The position numbers were made by a program, and so were the translations under genes. From positions 10,693,471-10,757,470 of the forward strand of contig CM055095.1 of NCBI GenBank assembly GCA_029204225.1: a stretch of 64,000 bases of DNA, read 5' to 3'. The notes beneath the pieces were generated by a model, which saw only the letters and a list, made by a program, of their open reading frames with translations, did no database searches and was not told the DNA's origin. The stretch is from Diphasiastrum complanatum (Eukaryota; Streptophyta; Lycopodiopsida; Lycopodiales; Lycopodiaceae). Each line of letters begins with the position of its first letter. Positions within the stretch are counted from its first letter, which is position 1. Shown one piece after another: positions 20,077 to 32,478 of the stretch.

Positions 20077-21003
20077 TGTTATGTCCATGTACCAAAAAAC
20101 TCATCAAGATGACACAAAATAAAATTGTTGTCTACAAGTGTGGGAAGTACAGCTACTGACTCTCACCAAGTTTGAATCCCAAATCTATAACCTAAAACTT
20201 GATTTGAACTCACTCTCTCAAGACTAGCTTTCTAGCAACAATGGATAGTCCTTTGATCAATGATTATCCTCTTGTACTTGGCTCTAATACCATGCTAAAA
20301 ACATAGTACAAAGGATCATAAATGAGCCTACTTAAAGCTCCAAGAGTGATTGATTGATTGACACACCTATCCAATGCAGAACTAGTCACCAAATCTTGAT
20401 CTAGATTAGCAAATTAGGATCTTACAACCAAGAGCAGTCAAATAGACTGATCAAATATGAAAATCTAAAGCCTCCAATACTTTTTAATTGAGTTTGCTTA
20501 CAATAGTAGAAATTATTCTCTACTACATGTTATAGTTTGTTTATGCTTATGTACGATTTTCAACCTAGATCTCTAGTGAATGTGGAGACGAAGTCTATTA
20601 AATCTAGAACGTTGTAGATTTCCCACATGATGTGTAAGAATTGTTGAAATTGGCATGTGATATTATGCGTAGTGGTCAAGGCAGAGCTAAGAAATATGCC
20701 GATTTTAAGAGATGTCCCAAAGATTTTTAAAGTTGATGATTGGGTATATCTTAGAAAATCCAAAAGAATCTAAGACTATGTGTACTGGAAAGCATTACAA
20801 TTTGTCTACTAGATATTGTAGATCACTTCAGGCAATTAAGAAAAATATTTCTTTAGCTTACAAATTTGATTTGAGGACAAGTCGACTGCTCATTTAGTGT
20901 TTCATGTAAGATGACATAAACTAAGTTTACATGAAGGTGATATAGTTGGATCTGATGAGGATTTACCCATTTGGAAGATTTATCACTTAGTGTATCTTTG
21001 GAA

Positions 21004-21129
21004 CTTGAAAGAGTACTCGAGATCATAGGTAAACAATTGAAAATTCATTTTATCTCTGAGTGCTTGATTAGCTGGAAGGGTCGGATTGAGGATGATGATT
21101 CGTGGGAAAGAGTTGAAAGCATAAAGTAG
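21004..21129 (+). pseudogene. chromodomain-like C-terminus, unit 2
   Basis: Same length and frame as unit 1 (126 bp, ending VESIK and stop), reading SECLISWKGRIEDDDSWER. Where unit 1 has PWVR, this has SWER. The open frame survives in both units while the integrase frame upstream does not. This is expected by chance for so short a frame. Confidence 0.78.
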
Positions 21130-21890
21130 ATATGGGCCTAGTTTTTACTTTTGACGACAAACGTATTCAAGGGGGAAAGAATGTTATGTCCATGTACCAA
21201 AAAAACTCATCAAGATTACACAAAATAAAATTGTTGTCTAGAGGTGTGGGCAGTACAGCTACCGACCCTCACCAAGTTTGAATCCCAAATCTTCAACCTA
21301 AAACTTGATTTGAACTCACCCTCTCAAGACTAGCTTTCTAGCAACAACGGATAGTCCTTTGACCAATGATTATCCTCTTATACTTGGCTCTAATACCATG
21401 CTGAAATATAGTGCAAAGGACTGTAAATGAGCCTACTTAAAGCTCCAAGAGTGATTGATTGATTGACACACCTATCTAATGCAAAACTAGTCACCAAATC
21501 TTGATCTAGATTAGCAAATTAGGATCTTACAATCCAGAGCATTCAAATATGAAAATCTAAAGCCTCTAGTACTTTTTAATTGAGTTTGTGTGACAATAGT
21601 ATGAAATATTCTCTCCTACATGTTATAGTTTGTTTATGCTTATGTATGATTTCCAACCTAGATCTCTAGTGAAAGTGGAGACAAAGTCTTTTAAATATAA
21701 AAAGTTGTAGATTTCCCACATGGTATGTAAGAATTGTTGCAATTGGCATGTGATATTATGCGTAGTGCTCAAGATAGAGCTAAGAACTATGCCAATTTTA
21801 AGAGACCTCCCAAAGATTTTTAAAGTTGATGATTGGGTATATCTTAGAAAATCCACAAGATTCTAGGACTATGCGATTCTAAGGAATTAC

Positions 21891-22277
21891 TACGAGAGAT
21901 GGATTGTATATACAAAAGGCTCTTCCCCACCTCAATTTAAGTGAAAATCGAGCATGTAATATGGAAGATGATTGACCATTTTCGTCCTAATTTGTTAATC
22001 TTACCTAATCCTTGAGTTTTGCCAAGTTGGTGGCTAGGTTGGTTATCCACCTCCATGATTCAAGGAATTTGGTCCTATAATTTGGGGATTATGACCAAAC
22101 AAACCTAACTAACCATATGAATGATATCCAACCTATCTAGGGTTGCCTACGCACGTGGGAACATGGAATCACAAATGTGGGACTCACCTATGTGCAATCT
22201 AGATGCTCACTGATCAAGCTAGATTTGCCAATTTTTGGCAATTTTTCACACTCAAAAGGCAATGAGCATATGGTGTG
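21891..22277. other. unassigned sequence
   Basis: It begins after the third gypsy unit. The last dozen codons before 22278 read into the copia RT scrap ([10 protein letters not shown]), so some of it is old copia DNA. Nothing else is recognisable. Confidence 0.4.
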
Positions 22278-22984
22278 CAAACTCTATAAAGCATTGTATG
22301 GATTGAAACAATCACCAAGAGCATGGTTTCAGAGAATCAATTCTTTGTGAAATTGTATGTAATTTGTATTCTGTCAATTTCATGTGTACTTCAAGAAGAT
22401 TTAATATTAATTTCACATGTACTTCATTGGTTTTGGTCAACCAATGAATATGTCATTTGCTGAAGAAATGTCTCGAAACAGGTATTTATATTGTAGTATT
22501 TATGAAATAATATGTACTTATGAGATGGACATGTAGCATTGTGTGTTGCATATGACATTTTTTTTTGTGTTAATGCTCAAAGCACAACACCTCCATGAGA
22601 TTTTGAAATATTAAAAAGGATGGAAGCTTATGAAAAAAACAAATCACAAAAAAGAGCGCAAATGATTGATTGAGTACTTAGTGGAGGAGCATCGTCATCA
22701 AGTTCTGGCATTTGACCTCAACAAAGAACTACGGTACTATATATTTGTAATTATTAAAAATTTGAGAATAGATTAATTGTCATGCAAATCATTTTTTGCA
22801 TCAACAAGCTATCTATTCTTATGTTTGTTACATGAAATTAGTATAAAAAAGAGTACGACGAAAAGATATATTGTGAGTGTAAGCAATGCAAAGGATTTAA
22901 AATTTGACCAAGGCGAATTGTGGCACAACATTTGTGGAAGTTTGGAAAGCATGTTGAGGAGCCTGATGTGGTTTTGGAGGTATA
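22278..22984 (+). repeat. duplicated segment, copy 2 (copy 1 at 576-1282)
   Basis: Contains the same RT scrap, the Ser/Lys-rich frame (here broken by TGA) and the C-x2-C exon. Homology to copy 1 ends within a few bases of the splice donor at 22980. Beyond it this copy continues into an intron and a further exon. Confidence 0.85.
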
Positions 22985-23429
22985 TTTTATTTGCTTAGTA
23001 TTAGTCTTTATCATACACAATGTTTTTGAAAAAAAGGACTAATGCATGTATACTTTTTCTCTCTTGCAGAATAGTACATTGGTGTCAAGCTCTTGCAAAA
23101 TTGATAATCTTATCAACAAGATAAGAAATATTGATTTTGGATCATCTTTGGCATTGGACGAAGATCTAGTTGATGATTTTATTGATGAGGTCACTAGTGA
23201 CTACACATCGAGTAATGTGGAGGTTATGCATATTCCTATGTCTCATATATCCACTCACTCCTCCAGTCTTGACATTGATCCTGCTTCAATGGAATCTGAT
23301 CATCTCATAGTGTCATCACACCTAGATTGTATCCAATCCACAACACCTTGTGAAAATCCTATCCCAAGCTCTATCCATCTCATGATGTCACACATACAGA
23401 TATTGTGCATCTCATCACACCCAACATAA
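22845..23429 (+). pseudogene. two-exon relic, possible transposase N-terminus
   Basis: The first exon (about 22845-22979) carries ECKQCKGFKI, a TGA, and IVAQHLWKFGKHVEEPDVVL. The intron 22980-23069 starts GTATAT and ends CTCTCTTGCAG, and it joins in phase 0 to an exon opening NSTLVSSSCKIDNLINKI and ending at 23429. The second exon is rich in Ser, Asp and His (DEDLVDDFIDEVTSDYTSS). Apart from the one TGA the structure is coherent, so this was once a real gene. The Cys/His pattern suggests DNA binding. No family is assigned. Confidence 0.45.
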
Positions 23430-23795
23430 ATTGTACAGATTCTTCTATCTTAGCTATGCCATTAAGAAAAAGAACACAACTTGGACGCATTTTGAGAAAA
23501 TTTGAAAAAGAACAAAGTTTTTTACGTACTATTGACTTGTCCAAAAATGTTTTAAATTCGTTGACCGAATCTCTCCTTCCTCCTCATCTACATATGGCAT
23601 TAATGCGACAACACTATTCAAAGGGACATCAATGCTAGTCAAAGAAAATAAACCTAATTCGGCATTAGGAAACCGCTCACTAGGCTTAATTATGTACATA
23701 TGACCCCAATATGAAAATGATGTCCCACATAATGGTAGTGGTAACGTATCAGGCCAACATGAATATTTCTTTCTATCAAATGGCTTAACTAATAT
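23430..23795. other. open on both strands, unassigned
   Basis: The plus strand carries an open frame to 23638 (KRTQLGRILRKFEKEQSFL) that could continue the relic on its left after a frameshift. The minus strand is open from G1 through 23529. Neither resembles gypsy RT, so the G1 polyprotein is truncated at about 23796 and what follows is foreign. Confidence 0.35.
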
Positions 23796-23834
23796 AAAGC
23801 AATCTTGATACTTAATAAGTAACATGCGTACTGC

Positions 23835-24499
23835 TTAATACTGTTCAGGAGTAAGTTGCGATCCAACTTGTACAATTTTTTTCGGTTCTCCTGGTTTGGC
23901 AAGATTCATTGGTTGTGTCCTAGTTGGGCCATCGTAAACCTCTTTAGATTCTGGCATGTGTTCTTCAGGTTCATGATGTGCTTTAGGTAACATGATAACC
24001 ACATCATATAGTGTATAACGTTTAAAATACTCGGTCATATCATGTTGGACTACATCTGCTTGTTCTTTTTCGAAAGGAATTGTTTTGGATCTTCGCTTAG
24101 TCTTCTTAACAGGAATTGATCGTGGAGGTGATGACTTCGGAGAAGTAAATTTTTCTTCAAAGGTGAAGACTTCCTAGACGATGATGTCTTACTAAAATTC
24201 TGACTTGAAGAATCATCCTCGAATTTTTCTTTGCCTTTATCCAATAAGGGTGGCACTTTCTATGAATCAATCTTTTGAGGAAGATTTTCCCATTTCAGGA
24301 CCGTATTATAATGTTGCTTAGCTTGTTTCTTCGTCATCAATCCTGTGATCCTATCTTCCTTCAATATAACTGCTTTGGGAGGTTTTATTGTTGGTTCTTC
24401 AGGAACATTACCCACTCCAAATTTGGTCAAAGCCATATGATTTAGAATCTGCTCATCCGTAAGTTCAGCATTGCCATCATACGTCGAGGCATGACTCAT
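23835..24499 (-). pseudogene. G1 protease-RT linker
   Basis: Two open pieces, 24499-24260 (MSHASTYDGNAELTDEQILN) and 24256-23835 (YTLYDVVIMLPKAHHEPEEH), bridge protease and RT. The first is almost identical to 45614-45315 in G3, which indicates recent common origin. The function of this linker in the polyprotein is unknown to me. Confidence 0.75.
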
Positions 24500-24698
24500 A
24501 GGAATAAGTTCATCCTCAATCGGATCAGGTATAGGTGATGTTGGTATTCAGGCTACATTCAGCATATTTAGTGAAAACGTGATTGGTGTATCCAAAGTTG
24601 GATCTAACTAGGAAATCTCACTCAAATCTAATTGATTATCTCGTTGACACATGTATCCTGCTGGTCGATCACAAGTGTGATCCGTTGTTGACAAATTG

Positions 24699-25261
24699 TC
24701 ACTCTTTTTGAACCACTAGTTTGATAGTCCATGTTGTAGGATCAACTTTATCTGCACGTTCACAATTTTTGAAAGTGATTTTTGCAAAACCCCAGTTATG
24801 AATTATTTGCACACCTTGTAACCATGGACGTCCCAATAGAATTTGGTAGACATTTGGCACTTCTGGTAAGTCCATCACTACAAAGTAATGACAAAATGTA
24901 CTCCCGCAATTCTGACAGGTATATCTTTCACCATTCCTTGTGGACAAACTGTTGTTTGATCAGCTAGCTTAATAGCAAAAATAGCAGGCTTAATCTTTGT
25001 AAGGCCCCATTTTGCACATAGCTTTGTAGAGATCAAGTTAACTCCTGAACCGCCATCTATCATGATTGCTTTTTTAGGAAATTGTCTATGCTGTATCGGC
25101 AGAGTGATATTATTTTGTTCACTTTTCCAAGCGGCTCCAACATGGAGTACTTCGTTAGATTCTTCAAATCCAGCACAAAAAAGAGGCTCCTGATGGACTT
25201 TTGGTTCTTCTTGAGGTAACTTTTGTGCTAAGACTTCTTTTGCTTTTGGCACCAACTTCAA
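24699..25261 (-). pseudogene. G1 protease pseudogene
   Basis: The retropepsin site reads MIDGGSGVNLIS, with DGG where many elements have D-S/T-G. The family-wide LLGRPWL motif follows in a frame broken near 24900. Between them is LADQTTVCPQGMVKDIPV. G2 keeps both parts in one open frame. The upstream spacer contains repeated histidines and KLVPKAKEVLAQKL. Confidence 0.8.
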
Positions 25262-25679
25262 GAACTCTCCTAATGAGATATTTGCTAGACAAAATGTTCA
25301 TGAGCAGTTCTGTTTGCGGTGCTTCCGGTTCAGTCATCTTGAAGGATTCTTCATGATGATGTAAATGATCATTCATATCCGTACGTAAATTTCTTGGAGG
25401 CTGCAATGATAAAGACTGAACTTCAGTTGTTGCTTTAGCAGCTTTAAGCTCCTCTTCTTCTTGCAGATGTTTGATCCACTACCTCTTATTTTGATATCTT
25501 TGTTTTTCTGCATTAAGATTTGAATAGACTCCAGATGTTGTTGGTATATCGTTCAATGGTATAGAATCAGCAGGTACTGGATCCACTACTGGTTCTTTTT
25601 GCTTCTATGTTCTGGTGACCACCATCAAGGGTGCACTTGGTTTATTTGGAGCTATTGGTCTGTTTGATTATTATCAAAT

Positions 25680-27038
25680 TTACAGGCGCTGTAGCTGGTG
25701 GTGGCTTCTGTCTTGCTGGACAGTCTTTATAGCAATGCCCATAACCACAGTCACAACAAAATGGTACAAATATCTCTTTATTTGGACATTCTGCAACTCT
25801 GTGATTTTCTCCACATGCAAAGCATCAAGGTGGTGCTCTGGTCCAATTTCTGGAGGCTTGCTGTTGGGCGGTAGCATAAATGTCATACTATTCTGAAGAT
25901 CCACCTTCTTGATCATTACCATAGTTCCATTGTGCAGCACTTCCGTAAGGTTGGTTCCATCAAATTGGCAGGAGGAGCGGAGTGCTTTGGTGGGGCAGGT
26001 AAAGCTAAACATTCCAGGTATCCAAGAGCAGATTGTCGCGGTCTTGCTGCTGGATTTCCTCCATACTATGGTTATCGATATCCCATCTGGACATACCATC
26101 CGAGGGTTGAAGTTGCAAAAAGCAGTCTCATGATCAGGTGAATTACACAGATGGCAAACACTAAGTTCCATTCATTTTTTCAATTGAGAACACTCGTTTA
26201 CTGTGTGATTCCTTGTACAAATAGAACACCAGACATTTTCCTTGGTAGGAACAGTCTTTGCAAACTTTTTAGGTTCCTTGTTTGCTTCCCCGTGGAAATT
26301 TTCAAATGCTTTGATCTTCTCTTCAAATTGCTACTGCAACTTTTCCATCTGTTTTTGTTGGTTCTTCCCAAGTTTCTCGAACTCATTGAGCATCATTTTT
26401 GCAGTAGCGTTGGCATTCATTGATGTAATAGTGGTGGATGTCGTAGTAGTCAGCCCTGCTGTATAAGGCAACATACTAATATTCGGCTCATCATGTAAAT
26501 CTTCATCCTCCTCCCGAATTGCATCGTTCATAGCATTTTGCAAGAGTACATACTCATTATGGTGTTTCAGCTCACGTCTGATCCGTTTAGGTAGACCTGA
26601 CAAAAACCACATAATCATGGCATTCTCATTAATCAGCTCAGGTTCGCATTCAGATCTGAGACGTTTCACCCATTCAATCTAATCTCAAACCATTTCCCTC
26701 TTTCTCATTTTAATTTTACTTAACAGTAGGAAAGGGTATTCCATAAACTTTCACGGTTTGAACAGTGTGATAAGGGCTCGTTTTACAACCTCCCAATCTG
26801 TACGCTCAGTTTCGTCTTGATTATAGTACCAATCTTGTGTTGCGTTTGTTAAGGCCATAGGAAACAACTTAAGTTTATCTTGAGGATAAATCTCACCATA
26901 GACTTCACATGATTCAGCATAGATCTGAAGAAATCTAACTAGATCTATTAATCCATTATATTTGGGTAGATCCAATCGGGGTGCTCTTCTAACAATGATT
27001 GGATTGACTTCTTGTGGAGCACCTCCATGGGCAACCAT
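25680..27038 (-). pseudogene. G1 gag pseudogene
   Basis: ATG at 27038. The capsid-like part includes APRLDLPKYNGLIDLVRFLQ, YPQDKLKLFPMALTNATQDW and, after a frameshift near 26760, ECEPELINENAMIMWFLSGL. A Gln/Lys-rich coiled stretch (EKLGKNQQKQMEKLQ) leads to knuckles CSICTGNHTLNEC-like and CHLCNSPDHETAFC, then to a second pair near 25740-25810. Several frameshifts and stops separate these. G3 has the same architecture in better condition. Confidence 0.8.
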
Positions 27039-27580
27039 CTTCTCATATTCAAATCAAGTAGACAATGAGATTGGATCTAGATTTTTCAATCAAAACTATC
27101 TCAGATCATATTTGCTTGATTTATATCGCTTTTCAGGAATATGATTCTATATCATAAAAAAGATTTCGAAATGCGATCAACTGATACCTCTAAAAAATGA
27201 TAAATTTCTCGAAATCCAAATCAGAATATATTAGATTTGACCCAAATTTTGTAAGAGACTTCATCTAGAAAATCAGAAACTAAAAATAGGACTGGAAAAG
27301 GTTCCCTAGGCGAAGGTTGGCTCGGCGAAGGTTCAACAGTGCTATTTCTGGGAAAAAAAACTATTTGATCAACTTTTCGAACAATTTCTTGGGAAATAAC
27401 CTTCGCCGACCTTTCAGATGAAATATTTGACACTAATAAAACTATGGAAAACCGGACAAAGGTTTATGACACAAGAAAATACAGTTTCTGTACTTTGGCG
27501 AGGGTGTAAATCAAGATTTTTTGTGATATGATCAAGAACAATCTTTGTCGAACTCGAAAATAGTATTCTACTACAAATAG
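27039..27580 (-). other. G1 leader, truncated
   Basis: Matches the G3 leader from the gag ATG outward, including CGGCGAAGGTT words and AAATAGTATT-TACTA. It breaks off at 27580 at AAATAGAAT, where the LTR array begins. The G3 leader continues for another kilobase to its PBS. Confidence 0.75.
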
Positions 27581-28086
27581 AATACCTATGTGATCATCGG
27601 GTTGGACTTACACACGCAGGGTGCCAAATCCCTTTCAATTATTAACTAGGGTTAGGGTTGCCTTGGGATCTGCAAACCCGCAAACAATAATGGGTTTCTT
27701 TCGTTGCCTAACCTGAATCCAAGATCTTGTCAATCTAGAGATGGAGTTAGTTATCACGCATAGGTTCGTTACCATGAGAGCGATAGTTTTAGCTGAGATT
27801 TCAGCATGAATGCAAGATCCAAACTCTAACCCTACATCCATTAACTCTATTCTATAACACTATGATCCATTAACTCTACGATCCACAACAAAGATATCTT
27901 ACACTTCTTCTCTCTCTCTTTCTCTCTCATAAAAAGTAAAATAAAATGCAATCCCAATAACAATCAAATCCAACAATTACCAAAAATCCATAGAAAGTAT
28001 GAGAGATGGAAAAGAAAATAAGAAGAGGAAGGACATTCATCAACCTATTTTTGAAGAGAACCAATCTGTTTTATTGAAACAAGGAA

Positions 28087-28320
28087 ATGAACATCAAGAG
28101 CAACTCGAGTTGGTCCCCTCTTAATGTAGAGAGGAGGACCCTGGCCTCTGAATCCTATTGGTCCATTCTTGCCTCTCTTTTTATTCAAATTTTAAAAAAA
28201 GTGTGGGAACCATCAAAATTGGAGGAAAACCCAACTTTATTTACTAACTTGATATTTAGGCCCTGCAACATGAAAAGTCCCGCAAACAGGCCTAAAGTCC
28301 TTTTATTGACTTTTAACTAA
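28087..28320 (+). other. recurrent plus-strand open frame in LTR monomers (example)
   Basis: A 77-codon frame starts MNIKSNSSWSPLNVERRTL and ends PKVLLLTFN. Closely related frames occur at the same place in other monomers, for instance 30773-31006, 33428-33661 and 34357-34587. It is antisense to the LTR. Because the monomers are near-identical repeats, shared openness is not evidence of selection. I list it so a reader does not mistake it for a gene family. Confidence 0.3.
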
Positions 28321-30560
28321 TCAATCAAATAACTATGTGATCATCGGGATGGACTTATACATGCAGGGTGCCAAATCTCTCTCACTTATTAATTAGGGTT
28401 AGAGTTGCTATAGGATCCGCAAACCCTGCAACAGTAGTGGGTTTATTTCCTTGTCTAACCTGAATCCAAGATCTAGTCACTCAAGCATCATAGAGATGGA
28501 GTTAGTTGTCACGCGTAGGTTTGTTCCCATGAAAGCGATAGTTTTAATTCAGATTTCAGCATGAATGGAAGATCCAAACTCTAACTCTACATCCATTAAC
28601 CCTATTCTTTAACACTGCAATCCATTAACTCTACGATCCATAACAAAGATATCTTACACATACTCTCTTTCTCTTTCTCTCTCATAAAAAGTATAATAAC
28701 ATGCAATCCCAATAACAATCTGATCCAACAATTAGCAAAAATCCAAAGAAAGCATGAGAGATGGAAGAGGAAAGAAGAAGAACAAGGACATTCAACAGCC
28801 CATTTCTGAAGAGAACCAATCTGCTTTCTTGAAACGAGAAAATGAACATCAGGAGCAACTCGAGTTGGTCCCTTCTTATAGTAGAGAGGAGGACCCTGGC
28901 CTCTCAATCCTATTGGTCCATTATTGCCTCTCTTTTGATTCAAATTTCAGAAAAGTATGGGAACCATCAAAATTTGAGAGAAACCCAAGTTTATTCACTA
29001 ACTTGACATTTAGGCCCTTCGACATGAAAAGTCCAGCAAAAAGGACTAAAGTCCTGTTATTGACTTTTACCTAATCCATCAAATAACTATGTGATCATTG
29101 GGTTGGACTTACACACGCAGGGTGCCAAATCCCTCTCACTTATTAACTAGGGTTAGAGTTGCCTTGAGATCCGCAAACCCTGCAACAGTAGTGGGTTTTT
29201 TTCCTTGCCTAACCTGAACGCAATATCTAGTCAATCTAGCATCATAGAGATGGAGGTTGTTGTCACACGTAGGTTCGTTCCCATGCGAGCGATAGTTTTA
29301 GTTCAGATTTCAGCATGAATGGAAGATCCAATCTCTAACTCTACATCCATTAACCCTATTCTTCAACACTACGATCCATTAATTCTACGATCCACAACAA
29401 AGATAGCTTACACTTTCTCTCTCATAAAAAAGTGTAATAACATGCAATCCCAATAGCAATCAGAACCAACAATTAGCAAAAATCCAAAAAAAGCATGAGA
29501 GATGAAAAAGGAAAGAAGACGGGCAAGGACATTCATCAACCCATTTATGAAGAGAACCAATTTGCTTTATTGAAACGAGAAAATGAACATTAGGAGCAAC
29601 TCGAGTTGGTCCCTTCTTATAGTAGAGAGGAAGACCCTGGCCTCTGGATACTATTGGTCCATTCTTGTCTCTGTTTTTATTTAAATTTTAAAAAACTGTG
29701 TGAACCATCAAAATTGGAGAGACACCCAACTTTATTCACTAACTTGACATGGAGGCCCTACGACATTAAATGTTCCGCAAAAAGGCCTAAAGTCCTTTTA
29801 TTGAATTTTAAGTAATCAATCAAATAACTATGTGATCATCGGTTGGACTTACACACACAAGGTGCCAAATCCCTCTCACTTACTACCTAGGGCTAGAGTT
29901 GCCTTGGGATCTGCAAACGCAGCAACAGTAGTGGGTTTCTTTCCTTGTCTAACCTGAATCCAAGATCTAGTCAATCTAGCATCATAGAGACGAAGTTAGT
30001 TGTAACGTATAGGATCGTTCCCATGAAAGCAATAGTTTTAGTTCAGATTTTAGCATGAATGGAAGATCTAAACTCTAACTCTACATCCATTAAACCTATT
30101 CTTCACCTCTACGATCCATTAACTCTATGATCTACAACAAAGATAGCTTACACTTCCTCTCTCATAAAAAAGTATAATAACACGCAATCCCAATAGCAAT
30201 CAGAACCAACAATTAGCGAAAATCGAAAAAAGCATGAGAGATGAAAAAGGAAAGAAGACGAGCAAGGACATTCATCAACCTATTTCTGAAGAGAACCAAT
30301 TTGCTTTATTGTAACGAGAAAATGAACACCAGGAGCAACTCGAGTTGGTCCCTTATTATAGTAGAGAGGAAGACCCTGGCCTCTGAATACTATTGGTCCA
30401 TTCTTGTCTCTGTTTGTATTCAAAGTATAAAAAAGTTTGGGAACCATCAAAATTGGAGGGAAACCCAACTTTATTCACTAACTTGAGATTTAGGCCCTGC
30501 GATATTAAAAGTCCTTTTATTGACTTTTAACTAATGAATCAAATAACTATGTGATCATCG

Positions 30561-32478
30561 GGTTACACGATCCACAACAAAGATAGCTTACACTTATTCT
30601 CTCTCTTTCTCTCTCATAAAAAATATAATAACATGCAATCCCAATAACAATCAGATCCAACAATTACCAAAAATCCAAAGAAAGCATGAGAGATGGAAAG
30701 GAAAGAAGAAGAGCAAGGACAGTCATCAACCCATATCTCAAGAGAACCAATCTGCTTTATTGAAACGAGGAAATGAACATCAGGAGCAACTCAAGTTGGT
30801 CCCTTGTTATTGTAAAGAGGAGGACCCTGACCTCTAAATCCTATTGGTCGATTCTTGTCTCTCTTTTTATTCAAATTTTAAAAAAAGTGTGGGAACCATC
30901 AAAACTGGAGAGAAACTCAACTTTATTCACTAGCTTGACATTTAGGCCCTGCGACATTAAAAGTCCCGCAAAAAGACCTAAAGTCCTTGTATTGACTTTT
31001 AACTAATGAATCAAATAACTATGTGATCATCGGGTTGGACTTACACACGCAGGGTGCCAAATTCCTCTTACTTATTAACTAGGGATAGAGTTGCCTTGGG
31101 ATCCACGAACCCTGCAACAGTAGTGGGTTTCTTTCCTTCCCTAACCTGAATGCAAGATCTAGTCAATCTAGCATGATAGAGACGGAAGTAGTTGTCACGC
31201 GTAGGTTCGGTCCCATGAGAGCAATAGTTTTATTTTAGATTTCAGCATGAATGGAAGATCCAATCTCTAACTCTACATCCGTTAACCCTATTCTTCAACA
31301 CTACGATCTATTAACTCTACGATCCACAACAAAGATAGCTTACACTTCCTCTCTCATAAAAAAGTGTAATAACATGCAATCCCAATAGCAATCAGAACCA
31401 ACAATTAGCGAAAATACAAAAAAAACATGAGATATGGAAAAGGAAAGAAGACGAGCAAGGACATTCATCAACCCATTTATGAAGAAAACCAATCTGCTTT
31501 ATTGAAACGAGAAAATGAACATCAGGAGGAACTCGAGTTGGGCCCTTCTTATAGTATAGAGGAAGACCCTGGCCTCTGAATACTATTGTTTCATTCTTGC
31601 CTCTCTTTTTATTTTAATTTTAAAAAAGTGTGGGAACCATCAAAATTGGAGAGAAACCCAACTTTACTCACTAACTTGACCTTGAGGCCCTACGACATCA
31701 AAAGTTTCGCAAAAAGGCCTAAAGTACTTTTATTGACTTTTAACTAATGAATCAAATAACTATGTGATCATCGGGTTGGACTTACACACGCAGGGTGTCA
31801 AATCTCTCTCACTTACTAACTAGGGTTACAGTTGTCTTGGGATCCGCAAACCCAGCAACAGTAGTGGGTTTCTTTCCTTGACTAACCTGAATCCAAGATC
31901 TAGTCAATCTACCATCATAGAGACGAAGTTAGTTGTGACGTGTAGGTTCGTTCCCATGAGAGCGATAGTTTTAGTTAAGATTTCAACATGAATGGAAGAT
32001 CCGAACTCTAACTCTACATCCATTAACCCTACTCTTCACCTCTACGATCTACCACAAAGATAGCTTACACTTCCTCTCTCATAAAAAGTATAATAACATG
32101 CAATCCCAATAAGAATCAGATCCAACAATTAGAAAAAATACAAAGAAAGCATGAGAGATAGAAGAAGAAAGAAGAACAGCAAGGACATTCAACAACCTAT
32201 TTCTGAAGAGAACCAATCTGCTTTATTGAAACAAGAAAATGAATATCAGGAGCAACTCGAGTTGGTCTCTTCTTATTGTAGAGAGGAAGACCCTGGCCTT
32301 TGAATCCTATAGGTCCATTCTTGCCTCTCTTTTTATTCAAAGTTTAAAAAAGTGTGGGAACCATCAAAATTGGAGGAAAACCCAGCTTTGTTCACTAACT
32401 TGACATTTAGGCCTTGCGATATTAAAAGTCCTTTTATTGACTTTTATCTAATGAATCAAATAACTATGTGATCATCGG
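30561..32478 (-). repeat. higher-order duplication, 1917-bp period
   Basis: The same internal deletion joint (ATCGGGTTACACGATCCAC), which removes about 290 bp of a monomer, occurs at 30561 and 32478. An identical deletion in two monomers shows that a block of more than two monomers was copied as a unit. Confidence 0.85.

Larger units (their letters stand above)
19457..21890 (+). repeat. 1.1-kb tandem duplication of a gypsy chromovirus 3' end, about 2.2 copies
   Basis: ACCTAGATCT starts three units at 19457, 20563 and 21656 (spacings 1106 and 1093 bp). Each unit carries a decayed integrase C-terminus, then (in the two full units) a chromodomain-like frame, a polypurine tract and LTR-like sequence. 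The third unit breaks off after the integrase tail, near 21880. The array is head-to-tail and all plus strand. Confidence 0.88.
23796..27580 (-). mobile_element. gypsy element G1, minus strand, truncated
   Basis: From right to left: leader (27580-27039), gag with zinc knuckles, protease, and a linker up to the start of RT (KYQDCF), where it is cut near 23796. The leader is joined at 27580 directly to the LTR array, inside an LTR monomer, so the PBS is missing. The sequence is closest to the left part of G3. RT, RNase H and integrase are absent. The family uses a tRNA-Asp PBS (seen in G3), typical of the non-chromovirus Athila/Tat type of plant gypsy elements. Confidence 0.88.

Noticed and set aside
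20280..20295. Minus-strand copia-type PBS (GGCTCTAATACCATG reverse complemented)
   Set aside because: It matches TGGTAT-AGAGC with one change, but no LTR end with a matching start is visible beside it, and it recurs only because the 1.1-kb unit is duplicated. Too weak to list.
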